A DNA stretch of 64,000 nt from Calliopsis andreniformis (Eukaryota > Arthropoda > Insecta > Hymenoptera > Andrenidae). Below, in pieces: positions 40,501-54,470 of this stretch. Numbering within the stretch: position 1 is the stretch's first letter; each line of letters opens with the position of its first letter. The stretch lies in NCBI RefSeq assembly GCF_051401765.1, contig NW_027480569.1:744001-808000 (forward strand). The letters run 5' to 3'. A program made the position numbers and the translations under genes. The notes below the pieces were generated by a model, which worked only from the letters and a program-made list of their open reading frames with translations, was not told where the DNA came from and made no database searches.

Positions 40501-43500
40501 TTGAGGATTGAACATTGAGGACTGAGTGTTGAGTGTTGAGTGATGGGAATTGATGTTTGTGGATAGAGGTTTGAAGATTGCAGATTGAGTATTGAGTATT
40601 GAAAACATTGAATTGAGGATATTCTATTGAGGATTGAGGATTGACAACAGATTGTTGAGGACTGAGGGCCGAAGATTGACGATTCAGGATTGAGGATTCA
40701 GAATTGAGGTTTGAGGACTGAGGATTGAGGATTGAAGATTGAGTATTGAGGATTGAACATTGAGGATTGAAAATTGAGTATCGGGGTCTCAACAATGAGG
40801 ATTGAGGATTGAGGATTGAGGACGGAGGATGAGGGCTGAGGGTTGAGGATTGAGGTTTGAGTATTGAATCCTGAGAATTCAGGATATTCTATTGAGTGTT
40901 GAGAACTGAGGATTGATGGTTGAGTATTGAGGATTGAAGATTGAGGATTGAGGAATGAGTATTGAAGGTTGAGGATTGATGATTGAGGATTGAGGATTGG
41001 GGATTGAGGATTGTGTATTGAGTATTGAAGATTGAGGATTGATGATTGAGGATTGAGGATTGAGGGTTGAGGATTGAGGATTGAGGATTGAGGATTGAGG
41101 ATTGAAGATTGAGGATTGGGGATTGAGGAGTGACGATTGAGTATTGAGGATTGAATGTTAAGGATTGAGGATTGAGGATTGAGGATTGACGATGAGGGCT
41201 GAGGGTTGAGGATTGAGGTTTGAGGACTGAGGACTGAGGATTGAGGATTGAGAATTGGGGATTGAGGATTGAGGATTGAAGATTGAGGATTGGGTATTGG
41301 GGATTGAAGAATGAGGGTTGAGGTTTGAGGATTGAGGATTGAGGATTGAGGATTGAAGATTCAGGTTTGGGTACTGAGGATTGAAGAATGAGGATTGAGG
41401 ATTGAGTATTGAGGATTGAGGATTGAACATTGAGTATTGAGGATTGAAGATTGAATATTGACGATTGAGGATTGAGGATTGAGGATTGAGGATTGAACGT
41501 TGAGGACTGAGTGTTGAGGGTTGAGTGATGAGTATTGATGTTTGTGGATAGAGGTTTGAAGATTGCAGTTTGAGTATTGAGTATTGAAAGCTGAGAATTG
41601 AGGATATTCTATTGAGGATTGAGGATTGACAATTGATTGTTGAGGACTGAGGGCCGAAGATTGAGGACTCAGGATTGAGGATTCAGAATTGATGTTTGAT
41701 GGCTGACGATTGTGGATTGAGGATTGAGGATTGAAGATTCAGTATTGAGGATTGAAGATTGGGAATTGAGGATTGAGGATTGAACATTGAGGACTGAGTG
41801 TTGAGTGTTGAGTGATGAGAATTGATGTTTGTGGATAGAGGTTTGAAGATTGCAGATTGAGTATTGAGTATTGAAAACTTTGAATAGAGGATATTCTATT
41901 GAGGATTGAGGATTGACAACAGATTTTTGAGGACTGAGGTCTGAAGATTGAGGATTCAGGATTTTGGATTCAGAATTGAGGTTTGAGGACTAAGGATTGA
42001 GGATTGAAGATTGAGTATTGAGGATTGAGGATTGAGGATTGAAGATTGAGTATTGACGATTGAGGATGGGGGCTGACGGTTCAGGATTGAGGTTTGAGGG
42101 CTGAGGACTGACGATAGAGCATTGAGAAATGAGGATTGAGGATTGAGGATTGAAGATTGAGTATTGGGTATTGAGGATCGAAGAATGAGGATTGAGGATT
42201 GAGGTTTGAGGATTGAGGATTGAAGATTGAGTATTGAGGATTGAAGACTGACGATTGAGGATTGAGGATTGAGGACTGAGGATTGAGGATTGAGGATTGA
42301 AGATTGAGGATTGGGTATTGAGGATTGAAGAATGAGGATTGAGGATTGAGGATAGAGGATTGAGTGTTGAGGATTGAAGATTGAGTACTGAGGATAGAAG
42401 ACTGACGATTGAGGATTGAGGATTGAGTGTTGAAGATTGAGGACTGATGATTGAGGACTGAGGATTGAGGATTGAGGATTGAGGATTGAGTATTGAAGAT
42501 TGAGGATTGATGATTGAGGACTGAGGATTGAGTGTTGAGTGATGAGAATTGATGTTTGTGGATAGAGGTTTGAAGATTGCAGATTGAGTATTGACTATTG
42601 AAAACTTTGAATTGAGGATATTCTATTGAGGATTGAGGATTGACAACAGATTGTTGAGGACTGAGGTCTGAAGATTGAGGATTCAGGATTGAGGATTCAG
42701 AATTGAGGTTTGAGGACTAAGGATTGAGGATTGAAGATTGAGTATTGAGGATTGAGGATTGAGGATTGAAGATTGAGTATTGAGGATTGAAGACTGACGA
42801 TTGAGGGTTGAGGATTGAGGACTGAGGATTGAGGATTGAAGATTGATGATTGAGGATTGGGTATTGAGGATTGAAGAATGAGGATTGAGGATTGAGGGTT
42901 GAGGATTGAGTGTTGAGGATTGAAGATTGAGTATTGAGGATAGAAGACTGACGATTGAGGATTGAGGTTTGAGAATTGAAGATTAAGGATTGATGATTGA
43001 GGAATGAGGATTGAGGATTGAGGATTGAGGATTGAGTATTGAAGATTGAGGATTGATGATTGAGGACTGAAGATTGAGGATTGGGGATAGAGGATTGAGG
43101 ATTGAGGTTTGAGGATTGAAGAATGAGTATTGACGATTGAAGATTGAGGATTGAGGATTGAGTATTGAGGACTGAAGATTGACGATTGAGCATTGAGGAT
43201 TGAGGATTGAAGATTGAGTATTGAGGATTGAAGATTGAGGATTGAGGATTGATCATTGAGGACTGAGGATTGAGGACTGAGGACTGAGGATTGAGAATTG
43301 AGAACTGATAATGAGGACTGAGGGTTGAGGATTGAGGATAGAGGATTGAGGATTGAGGATTGAGGATTGAAGATTGAGTATTGAGGATTGAGGATTGAGG
43401 ATTGAAGATTGAGTATTGAGGATTGAAGACTGACGATCGAGGATTGAGGATTGAGGACTGAGGATTGAGGATTGAAGGTTGATGATTGAGGATTGGGTAT

Positions 43501-44440
43501 TGAGGATTGAGGAATGAGGATTGAGGATTGAGGATTGAGGATTGAGTGTTGAGGATTGAAGATTGAGTATTGAGGATAGAAGACTGACGATTGAGGATTG
43601 AGGATTGAGTATTGAAGATTAAGGATTGATGATTGAGGAATGAGGATTGAGGATTGAGGATTGAGGATTGAGTATTGAAGATTGAGGATTGATGATTGAG
43701 GACTGAGGATTGAGGATTGGGGATAGAGGATTGAGGATTGAGGTTTGAGGACTGAAGGCAGAGGATTGTGGATTGAGGATTGAGGATTGAAGATTCAGTA
43801 TTGAGGATTGAAGATTGGCAATTGAGGATTGAGGATTGAACATTGAGGACTGAGTGTTGAGTATTGAGTGATGAGAATTGATGTTTGTGGATAGAGGTTT
43901 GAAGATTGCAGATTGAGTATTGAGTATTGAAAACATTGAATTGAGGATATTCTATTGAGGATTGAGGATTGACAACAGATTGTTGAGGACTGAGGGCCGA
44001 AGATTGAGGATTCAGGATTGAGGATTCAGAATTGAGGTTTGAGGACTGAGGATTGAGGATTGAAGATTGAGTATTGAGGATTGAAGATTGAGGATTGAGA
44101 ATTGAGGATTCAGTATTGAGGATGAGGGCTGAGGGTTGAGGATTGAGGTTTGAGGACTGAGGACTGAGGATTGAGGATTGAGAATTGAGGATTGAGGATT
44201 GAGGATTGAAGATTGAGGATTGGGTATTGAGGATTGAGGATTGAGGATTGAGTATTGAGGACTGAAGATTGACGATTGAGGATTGAGGATTGAGGATTGA
44301 AGATTGAGTATTGAGGATTGAAGATTGAGGATTGAGGATTGATCATTGTGGACTGAGGATTGAGGACTGAGGATTGAGGATTGAGAATTGAGAACTGATA
44401 ATGAGGACTGAGGGTTGAGGATTGAGGATAGAGGATTGAG
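37594..44440. repeat. 6847-bp tandem unit, copy 1
   Basis: Starts at GTTTGAGGACTGAGG (37594) and is repeated from 44441. All landmarks recur at +6847: 38263/45110, 38940/45787, 39845/46692, 40866/47713. The single counterpart in A is 12773-19731 (6959 bases, longer by the extra 112-bp module). No substitution between the two copies was noticed, making this the youngest or least diverged long duplication in the window. Confidence 0.88.
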
Positions 44441-47400
44441 GTTTGAGGACTGAGGACTGAGGATTGTGGATTGAGGATTGAGGTTTGAAGATTCAGTATT
44501 GAGGATTGAAGATTGGGAATTGAGGATTGAGGATTGAACATTGAGGACTGAGTGTTGAGTGTTGAGTGATGAGAATTGATGTTTGTGGATAGAGGATTGA
44601 AGATTGAGGATTGAGTGTTGAGAATTGAAGATTGAGTATTGAGGATAGAAGACTGACGATTGAGGATTGAGGATTGAGTATTGAAGATTAAGGATTGAGA
44701 ATAGAGGATTGAGGATTGAGGATACTGAGTATTGAAGATTGAGGATTGATGACTGAGTATTGAGGATTGAGGATTGAAAATTGATTATTAAGGATTGAAG
44801 ATTGAGGATTGAGGATTGAGTATTGAGAATTGAGAATTGAGGATGAGGACTGAGGGTTGTGGATTGAGGTTTGAGGAATGATGATTGAGGATTGAGGATT
44901 GAGGATTGAGGATTGAGGATTGAGGATTGAGGATTGAGGATTGAGTATTGAAGATTGAGTATTGATGACTGAGGATTGAGGATTGAGGGTTGAGGATTGA
45001 GGATTGAGGATTGAAAATTGAGTATCGGGGACTCAAGATTGAGGATTGAGGATTGAGGATTGAGGACGGAGGATGAGGGCTGAGGGTTGAGGATTGAGGT
45101 TTGAGTATTGAATCCTGAGAATTCAGGATATTCTATTGAGTGTTGAGAACTGAGGATTGATGGTTGAGTATTGAGGATTGAAGATTGAGGATTGAGGAAT
45201 GAGTATTGAAGGTTGAGGATTGATGGTTGTGGATTGAGGATTGGGGATTGAGGATTGAGTATTGAGTATTGAATATTGAGGATTCATGATTGAGGACTGA
45301 GGATTGTGGATTGAGGATTGAGGATTGAGGATTGAGGATTGAGGATTGAAGATTGAGGATTGGGGATTGAGGAGTGACGATTGAGGATTGAGGATTGAGG
45401 ATTGAGAGTTGAGGATTGATGATTCAAGATTGAGTATTGAGGATTGTAGAATGAGGATTGAGGATTGAGGATTGAGGATTGAGGATTGAGGATTGAAGAT
45501 TTAGTATTGAGGATTGAAGATAGAGGATTGAGAATTGAGGATTGAGGATTGAGGATTGAGGATTGAAGATTGAGGATTGGGTAGTGAGGATTGATGAATG
45601 AGGATTGAGGATTGAGGATTGAGGATTGAGGATTGAGCATTGAAAATTGAGGATTGGGAATTGAGGATTGACGATTGAGGATTGAGTATTGAGTATTGAA
45701 GATTGAGTATTGATGATTCAAGATTGAGGGTTGAGGATTGAGGATTGAGAATGAGGGTGAGGTTTGAGGATTGAGGTTTGAGTATAGAATCCTGAGAATT
45801 CAGGATATTCTATTGATCATTGAGCATTTAGGATTGATGGTTGAGTATTGAGGATTGAGAATTGAGGATTGAGGACTGAGTATTGAAGATTGAGGATTGA
45901 TGATTGAGCATTGAGGATTGAGTATTGAGGATTGAGGATTGAGGATTGAGAATTGAGGATGGAGGATGAGGGCTGAGGGTTGAGGATTGAGGTTTGAGGA
46001 CTGAGGACTGAGGATTGAGGATTGAGAATTGAGGATTGAGGATTGAGGATTGAGGATTGAGGATTGAGGATTGAGGATTGAAGATTGAGGATTGAGGATT
46101 GAGAATTGAGGATGGAGGATGAGGGCTGAGGGTTGAGGATTGAGGTTTGAGGACTGAGGACTGAGGATTGAGGATTGAGAATTGAGGATTGAGGATTGAG
46201 GATTGAGGATTGAGGATTGAGGATTGAAGATTGAGTATTGAGGATTGAAGATTGAGGATTGAGGATTGATCATTGAGGACTGAGGATTGAGGACTGAGGA
46301 CTGAGGATTGAGAATTGAGAACTGATAATGAGGACTGAGGGTTGAGGATTGAGGATAGAGGATTGAGGATTGAGGATTGAGTATTGAAGATTGAGGATTG
46401 ATGACTGAGTATTGAGGATTGAGGATTGAAAATTGATTATTAAGGATTGAAGATTGAGGATTGAGAATTGAGAATTGAGGATGAGGACTGAGGGTTGTGG
46501 ATTGAGGTTTGAGGAATGAGGATTGAGGATTGAGGATTGAGTATTGATGACTGAGGATTGAGGATTGAGGATTGAGGATTGAGGATTGAGGATTGAAAAT
46601 TGAGTATCAGGGACTCAAGAATGAGGATTGAGTATTGAGGATTGAGGACGGAGTATGAGGGCTGAGGGTTGAGGATTGAGGTTTGAGTATTGAATCCTGA
46701 GAATTCAGGATATTCTATTGAGTGTTGAGAACTAAGGATTGATGGTTGAGTATTGAGGATTGAAGATTGAGGATTGAGGAATGAGTATTGAAGGTTGAGG
46801 ATTGATGATTGAGGATTGAGGATTGGGGATTGAGGATTGAGCATTGAGTATTGAAGATTGAGTATTGGGTATTGAGCATTGAAGAATGAGGATTGAGGAT
46901 TGAGGTTTGAGGATTGAGGATTGAAGATTGAGTATTGAGGATTGAAGACTGACGATTGAGGATTGAGGATTGACGACTGAGGATTGAGGATTGAAGATTG
47001 ATGATTGAGGATTGGGTATTGAGGATTGAAGAATGAGGATTGAGGATTGAGGATTGAGGATTGAGTGTTGAGGATTGAAGATTGAGTATTGAGGATAGAA
47101 GACTGACGATTGAGGATTGAGGATTGAGTATAGAAGATTAACGATTGATGATTGAGGAATGAGGATTGAGGATTGAGGATTGAGGATTGAGTATTGAAGA
47201 TTGAGGATAGATGATTGAGGACTGAGGATTGAGGACTGGGGATAGAGGATTGAGGATTGAAGTTTGAGGACTGAGGACTGAGGATTGTGGACTGAGGATT
47301 GAGGATTGAAGATTCAGTATTGAGGATTGAAGATTGGGAATTGAGGATTGAGGATTGAACATTGAGGACTGAGTGTTGAGTGTTGAGTGATGGGAATTGA

Positions 47401-50400
47401 TGTTTGTGGATAGAGGTTTGAAGATTGCAGATTGAGTATTGAGTATTGAAAACATTGAATTGAGGATATTCTATTGAGGATTGAGGATTGACAACAGATT
47501 GTTGAGGACTGAGGGCCGAAGATTGACGATTCAGGATTGAGGATTCAGAATTGAGGTTTGAGGACTGAGGATTGAGGATTGAAGATTGAGTATTGAGGAT
47601 TGAACATTGAGGATTGAAAATTGAGTATCGGGGTCTCAACAATGAGGATTGAGGATTGAGGATTGAGGACGGAGGATGAGGGCTGAGGGTTGAGGATTGA
47701 GGTTTGAGTATTGAATCCTGAGAATTCAGGATATTCTATTGAGTGTTGAGAACTGAGGATTGATGGTTGAGTATTGAGGATTGAAGATTGAGGATTGAGG
47801 AATGAGTATTGAAGGTTGAGGATTGATGATTGAGGATTGAGGATTGGGGATTGAGGATTGTGTATTGAGTATTGAAGATTGAGGATTGATGATTGAGGAT
47901 TGAGGATTGAGGGTTGAGGATTGAGGATTGAGGATTGAGGATTGAGGATTGAAGATTGAGGATTGGGGATTGAGGAGTGACGATTGAGTATTGAGGATTG
48001 AATGTTAAGGATTGAGGATTGAGGATTGAGGATTGACGATGAGGGCTGAGGGTTGAGGATTGAGGTTTGAGGACTGAGGACTGAGGATTGAGGATTGAGA
48101 ATTGGGGATTGAGGATTGAGGATTGAAGATTGAGGATTGGGTATTGGGGATTGAAGAATGAGGGTTGAGGTTTGAGGATTGAGGATTGAGGATTGAGGAT
48201 TGAAGATTCAGGTTTGGGTACTGAGGATTGAAGAATGAGGATTGAGGATTGAGTATTGAGGATTGAGGATTGAACATTGAGTATTGAGGATTGAAGATTG
48301 AATATTGACGATTGAGGATTGAGGATTGAGGATTGAGGATTGAACGTTGAGGACTGAGTGTTGAGGGTTGAGTGATGAGTATTGATGTTTGTGGATAGAG
48401 GTTTGAAGATTGCAGTTTGAGTATTGAGTATTGAAAGCTGAGAATTGAGGATATTCTATTGAGGATTGAGGATTGACAATTGATTGTTGAGGACTGAGGG
48501 CCGAAGATTGAGGACTCAGGATTGAGGATTCAGAATTGATGTTTGATGGCTGACGATTGTGGATTGAGGATTGAGGATTGAAGATTCAGTATTGAGGATT
48601 GAAGATTGGGAATTGAGGATTGAGGATTGAACATTGAGGACTGAGTGTTGAGTGTTGAGTGATGAGAATTGATGTTTGTGGATAGAGGTTTGAAGATTGC
48701 AGATTGAGTATTGAGTATTGAAAACTTTGAATAGAGGATATTCTATTGAGGATTGAGGATTGACAACAGATTTTTGAGGACTGAGGTCTGAAGATTGAGG
48801 ATTCAGGATTTTGGATTCAGAATTGAGGTTTGAGGACTAAGGATTGAGGATTGAAGATTGAGTATTGAGGATTGAGGATTGAGGATTGAAGATTGAGTAT
48901 TGACGATTGAGGATGGGGGCTGACGGTTCAGGATTGAGGTTTGAGGGCTGAGGACTGACGATAGAGCATTGAGAAATGAGGATTGAGGATTGAGGATTGA
49001 AGATTGAGTATTGGGTATTGAGGATCGAAGAATGAGGATTGAGGATTGAGGTTTGAGGATTGAGGATTGAAGATTGAGTATTGAGGATTGAAGACTGACG
49101 ATTGAGGATTGAGGATTGAGGACTGAGGATTGAGGATTGAGGATTGAAGATTGAGGATTGGGTATTGAGGATTGAAGAATGAGGATTGAGGATTGAGGAT
49201 AGAGGATTGAGTGTTGAGGATTGAAGATTGAGTACTGAGGATAGAAGACTGACGATTGAGGATTGAGGATTGAGTGTTGAAGATTGAGGACTGATGATTG
49301 AGGACTGAGGATTGAGGATTGAGGATTGAGGATTGAGTATTGAAGATTGAGGATTGATGATTGAGGACTGAGGATTGAGTGTTGAGTGATGAGAATTGAT
49401 GTTTGTGGATAGAGGTTTGAAGATTGCAGATTGAGTATTGACTATTGAAAACTTTGAATTGAGGATATTCTATTGAGGATTGAGGATTGACAACAGATTG
49501 TTGAGGACTGAGGTCTGAAGATTGAGGATTCAGGATTGAGGATTCAGAATTGAGGTTTGAGGACTAAGGATTGAGGATTGAAGATTGAGTATTGAGGATT
49601 GAGGATTGAGGATTGAAGATTGAGTATTGAGGATTGAAGACTGACGATTGAGGGTTGAGGATTGAGGACTGAGGATTGAGGATTGAAGATTGATGATTGA
49701 GGATTGGGTATTGAGGATTGAAGAATGAGGATTGAGGATTGAGGGTTGAGGATTGAGTGTTGAGGATTGAAGATTGAGTATTGAGGATAGAAGACTGACG
49801 ATTGAGGATTGAGGTTTGAGAATTGAAGATTAAGGATTGATGATTGAGGAATGAGGATTGAGGATTGAGGATTGAGGATTGAGTATTGAAGATTGAGGAT
49901 TGATGATTGAGGACTGAAGATTGAGGATTGGGGATAGAGGATTGAGGATTGAGGTTTGAGGATTGAAGAATGAGTATTGACGATTGAAGATTGAGGATTG
50001 AGGATTGAGTATTGAGGACTGAAGATTGACGATTGAGCATTGAGGATTGAGGATTGAAGATTGAGTATTGAGGATTGAAGATTGAGGATTGAGGATTGAT
50101 CATTGAGGACTGAGGATTGAGGACTGAGGACTGAGGATTGAGAATTGAGAACTGATAATGAGGACTGAGGGTTGAGGATTGAGGATAGAGGATTGAGGAT
50201 TGAGGATTGAGGATTGAAGATTGAGTATTGAGGATTGAGGATTGAGGATTGAAGATTGAGTATTGAGGATTGAAGACTGACGATCGAGGATTGAGGATTG
50301 AGGACTGAGGATTGAGGATTGAAGGTTGATGATTGAGGATTGGGTATTGAGGATTGAGGAATGAGGATTGAGGATTGAGGATTGAGGATTGAGTGTTGAG

Positions 50401-51287
50401 GATTGAAGATTGAGTATTGAGGATAGAAGACTGACGATTGAGGATTGAGGATTGAGTATTGAAGATTAAGGATTGATGATTGAGGAATGAGGATTGAGGA
50501 TTGAGGATTGAGGATTGAGTATTGAAGATTGAGGATTGATGATTGAGGACTGAGGATTGAGGATTGGGGATAGAGGATTGAGGATTGAGGTTTGAGGACT
50601 GAAGGCAGAGGATTGTGGATTGAGGATTGAGGATTGAAGATTCAGTATTGAGGATTGAAGATTGGCAATTGAGGATTGAGGATTGAACATTGAGGACTGA
50701 GTGTTGAGTATTGAGTGATGAGAATTGATGTTTGTGGATAGAGGTTTGAAGATTGCAGATTGAGTATTGAGTATTGAAAACATTGAATTGAGGATATTCT
50801 ATTGAGGATTGAGGATTGACAACAGATTGTTGAGGACTGAGGGCCGAAGATTGAGGATTCAGGATTGAGGATTCAGAATTGAGGTTTGAGGACTGAGGAT
50901 TGAGGATTGAAGATTGAGTATTGAGGATTGAAGATTGAGGATTGAGAATTGAGGATTCAGTATTGAGGATGAGGGCTGAGGGTTGAGGATTGAGGTTTGA
51001 GGACTGAGGACTGAGGATTGAGGATTGAGAATTGAGGATTGAGGATTGAGGATTGAAGATTGAGGATTGGGTATTGAGGATTGAGGATTGAGGATTGAGT
51101 ATTGAGGACTGAAGATTGACGATTGAGGATTGAGGATTGAGGATTGAAGATTGAGTATTGAGGATTGAAGATTGAGGATTGAGGATTGATCATTGTGGAC
51201 TGAGGATTGAGGACTGAGGATTGAGGATTGAGAATTGAGAACTGATAATGAGGACTGAGGGTTGAGGATTGAGGATAGAGGATTGAG
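44441..51287. repeat. 6847-bp tandem unit, copy 2
   Basis: Second head-to-tail copy. The join at 44440/44441 reads GAGGATAGAGGATTGAG then GTTTGAGGACTG, fusing the end-type sequence (as at 19731) to the start-type sequence (as at 12773). The copy ends at 51287, where B resumes collinearity with 19732 of A. Confidence 0.88.
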
Positions 51288-51322
51288 GATTGAGGATTGA
51301 GTATTGAAGATTGAGGATTGAT

Positions 51323-52880
51323 GACTGAGTATTGAGGATTGAGGATTGAAAATTGATTATTAAGGATTGAAGATTGAGGATTGAGGATTCAGGATTGAGA
51401 ATTGAGAATTGAGGATGAGGACTGAGGGTTCTGGATTGAGGTTTGAGGAATGAGGATTGAGGATTGAGGATTGAGTATTGAGGATTGAGGATTGAGGATT
51501 GAGGATTGAGTATTGAAGATTGAGTATTGATGACTGAGGATTGAGGACTGAGGATTGAGGATTGAGGATTGAGGATTGAAAATTGAGTATCGGGGACTCA
51601 AGAATGAGGATTGTCGATTGAGAATTTAGGACGGAGGATGAGGGCTGAGGGTTGAGGATTGAGGTTTGAGTATTGAATCCTGAGAATTCAGGATATTCTA
51701 TTGAGAGTTGAGAACTGAGGATTGATGGTTGAGTTTTGAGGATTGATGATTGAGGATTGAGGAATGAGTATTGGAGGTTGAGGATTGATGATTGAGGATT
51801 GAGGATTGGGGATTGAGGATTGAGTATTGAGTATTGAAGATTGAGGATTGATGATTGATGATTGAGGATTGACGATTGAGGATTGAGGATTGAGGATTGA
51901 GGATTGAGGATTTAAGATTGAGGATTGGGGATTGAGGACTGACGATTGAGGATTGAGGATTGAGGATTGAGAGTTGACGATTGATGATTCAAGATTGAGT
52001 ATTGAGGATTGTAGAATGAGGATTGAGGATTGAGGATTGAGGATTGAGGATTGAGGATTGAAGATTTAGTATTTAGGACTGAAGATAGAGGACTGAGAAT
52101 TGAGGATTGAGGATTGAGGATTGAAGATTGAGGATTGGGTAGTGAGGATTGAAGAATGAGGATTGAGGATTGAGGATTGAAGATTGAGTGTTGAGGATTG
52201 AAGATTGAGTATTGAGGATAGAAGACGGACGATTGAGGATTGAGGATTGAGGATTGAGGATCGAGGATTGAGGATTGAAGATTTAGTATTGAGGACTGAA
52301 GGTAGAGGATTGAGAATTGAGGATTGAGGATTGAGGATTGAAGATTGAGTATTGGGTATTGAGGATTCAAGAATGAGGATTGAGGATTGAGGATTGAGGA
52401 TAGAGGATAGAAGATTGAGTATTGAGGATTGAAGACTGACGATTGAGTATTGAGAATTGTGGACTGAGGATTGAGGATTGAGGATTGAGGGTTGAGAATT
52501 GATGATTGAGGATTGAAGATTGAGTATTGAGGATTGAAGGTTAAGGATTGAGGATTGAGGATTGAGGATTGACGATGAGGGCTGAGGGTTGAGGATTGAG
52601 GTTTGAGGACTGAGGACTGAGGATTGAGGATTGAGAATTGGGGACTGAGGACTGAGGATTGAAGATTGAGGATTGGGTATTGAGGATTGAAGAATGAGGG
52701 TTGAGGATTGAGGATTGAGGTTTGAGGATTGAGGATTGAAGATTCAGGTTTGGGTACTGAGGATTGAAGAATGAGGATTGAGGATTGAGGATTGAGGATT
52801 GAGGATTGAAGGTTGAGTATTGAGGATTGAAGATTGAGTATTGAGGATTGAAGGCTGACGATTGAGGATTGAGGATTGAG
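51323..52880. repeat. 1558-bp tandem unit, copy 1 in B
   Basis: Equivalent of 19767-21324 at offset 31556. It contains the palindromic landmark at 51675 and the adjacent module order of the A copy. One difference noted is GAGAATTGGGG near 52634 where A has GAAAATTGGGG (21078). Confidence 0.8.
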
Positions 52881-54438
52881 GACTGAGTATTGAGGATTGA
52901 GGATTGAAAATTGATTATTAAGGATTGAAGATTGAGGATTGAGGATTGAGGATTGAGAATTGAGAATTGAGGATGAGGACTGAGGGTTCTGGATTGAGGT
53001 TTGAGGAACGAGGATTGAGGATTGAGGATTGAGTATTGAGGATTGAGGATTGAGGATTGAGGATTGAGTATTGAAGATTGAGTATTGATGACTGAGGATT
53101 GAGGACTGAGGATTGAGGATTGAGGATTGAGGATTGAAAATTGAGTATCGGGGACTCAAGAATGAGGATTGACGATTGAGAATTTAGGACGGAGGATGAG
53201 GGCTGAGGGTTGAGGATTGAGGTTTGAGTATTGAATCCTGAGAATTCAGGATATTTTATTGAGTGTTGAGAACTGAGGATTGATGGTTGAGTTTTGAGGA
53301 TTGAAGATTGAGGATTGAGGAATGAGTATTGGAGGTTGAGGATTGATGATTGAGGATTGAGGATTGGGGATTGAGGATTGAGTAATGAGTATTGAAGATT
53401 GAGGATTGATGATTGAGGATTGAGGATTGAGGATTGAGGATTGAGGATTGAGGATTGAGGATTGAGGATTTAAGATTGAGGATTGGGGATTGAGGACTGA
53501 CGATTAAGGATTGAGGATTGAGGATTGAGAGTTGACGATTGACGATTCAAGATTGAGTATTGAGGATTGTAGAATGAGGATTGAGGATTGAGGATTGAGG
53601 ATTGAGGATTGAGGATTGAAGATTTAGTATTTAGGACTGAAGATAGAGGATTGAGAATTGAGGATTGAGGATTGAGGATTGAAGATTGAGGATTGGGTAG
53701 TGAGGATTGAAGAATGAGGATTGAGGATTGAGGATTGAAGATTGAGTGTTGAGGATTGAAGATTGAGTATTGACGATAGAAGACGGACGATTGAGGATTG
53801 AGGATTGAGGATTGAGGATCGAGGATTGAGGATTGAAGATTTAGTATTGAGGACTGAAGGTAGAGGATTGAGAATTGAGGATTGAGGATTGAGGATTGAA
53901 GATTGAGTATTGGGTATTGAGGGTTCAAGAATGAGGATTGAGGATTGAGGATTGAGGATTGAGGATAGAAGATTGAGTATTGAGGATTGAAGACTGACGA
54001 TTGAGTATTGAGAATTGAGGACTGAGGATTGAGGATTGAGGATTGAGGGTTGAGAATTGATGATTGAGGATTGAAGATTGAGTATTGAGGATTGAAGGTT
54101 AAGGATTGAGGATTGAGGATTGAGGATTGACGATGAGGGCTGAGGGTTGAGGATTGAGGTTTGAGGACTGAGGACTGAGGATTGAGGATTGAGAATTGGG
54201 GACTGAGGACTGAGGATTGAAGATTGAGGATTGGGTATTGAGGATTGAAGAATGAGGGTTGAGGATTGAGGATTGAGGTTTGAGGATTGAGGATTGAAGA
54301 TTCAGGTTTGGGTACTGAGGATTGAAGAATGAGGATTGAGGATTGAGGATTGAGGATTGAGGATTGAAGATTGAATATTGAGGATTGAAGATTGAGTATT
54401 GAGGATTGAAGGCTGACGATTGAGGATTGAGGATTGAG
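52881..54438. repeat. 1558-bp tandem unit, copy 2 in B, complete
   Basis: Equivalent of 21325-22669, but it runs on to a full 1558 bases, ending in the same GGCTGACGATT...GAGGACTGAG string that precedes 52881. This shows what A lost at its 22669 truncation. It also keeps the variant landmark GATATTTTATT (53233-53261). Confidence 0.8.
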
Positions 54439-54470
54439 GACTGAGGATTGAGGATTGAGGATTGAAGATT

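Larger units (their letters stand above)
22670..54438. repeat. Large tandem unit B, expanded copy of A
   Basis: Unit B is collinear with A. The offset to A is 22199 at 1468/23667, 22213 from 3469/25682 to about 11 kb, 24821 from 11.7 to 18.1 kb, 24709 at 18910/43619, and 31556 from 19401/50957 onward. The jumps are +21 and -7 near 25.37-25.55 kb (heptamer number), +2608 (two extra 1304-bp units), -112 (one fewer 112-bp unit) and +6847 (an extra 6847-bp unit). Comparing by eye I found only a handful of base substitutions, for example T/G at 12944/37765 and G/T at 12690/37511. That suggests a very recent duplication. Unlike A, it runs past the 22669 equivalent (54225) and completes the second 1558-bp unit. 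Confidence 0.85.
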
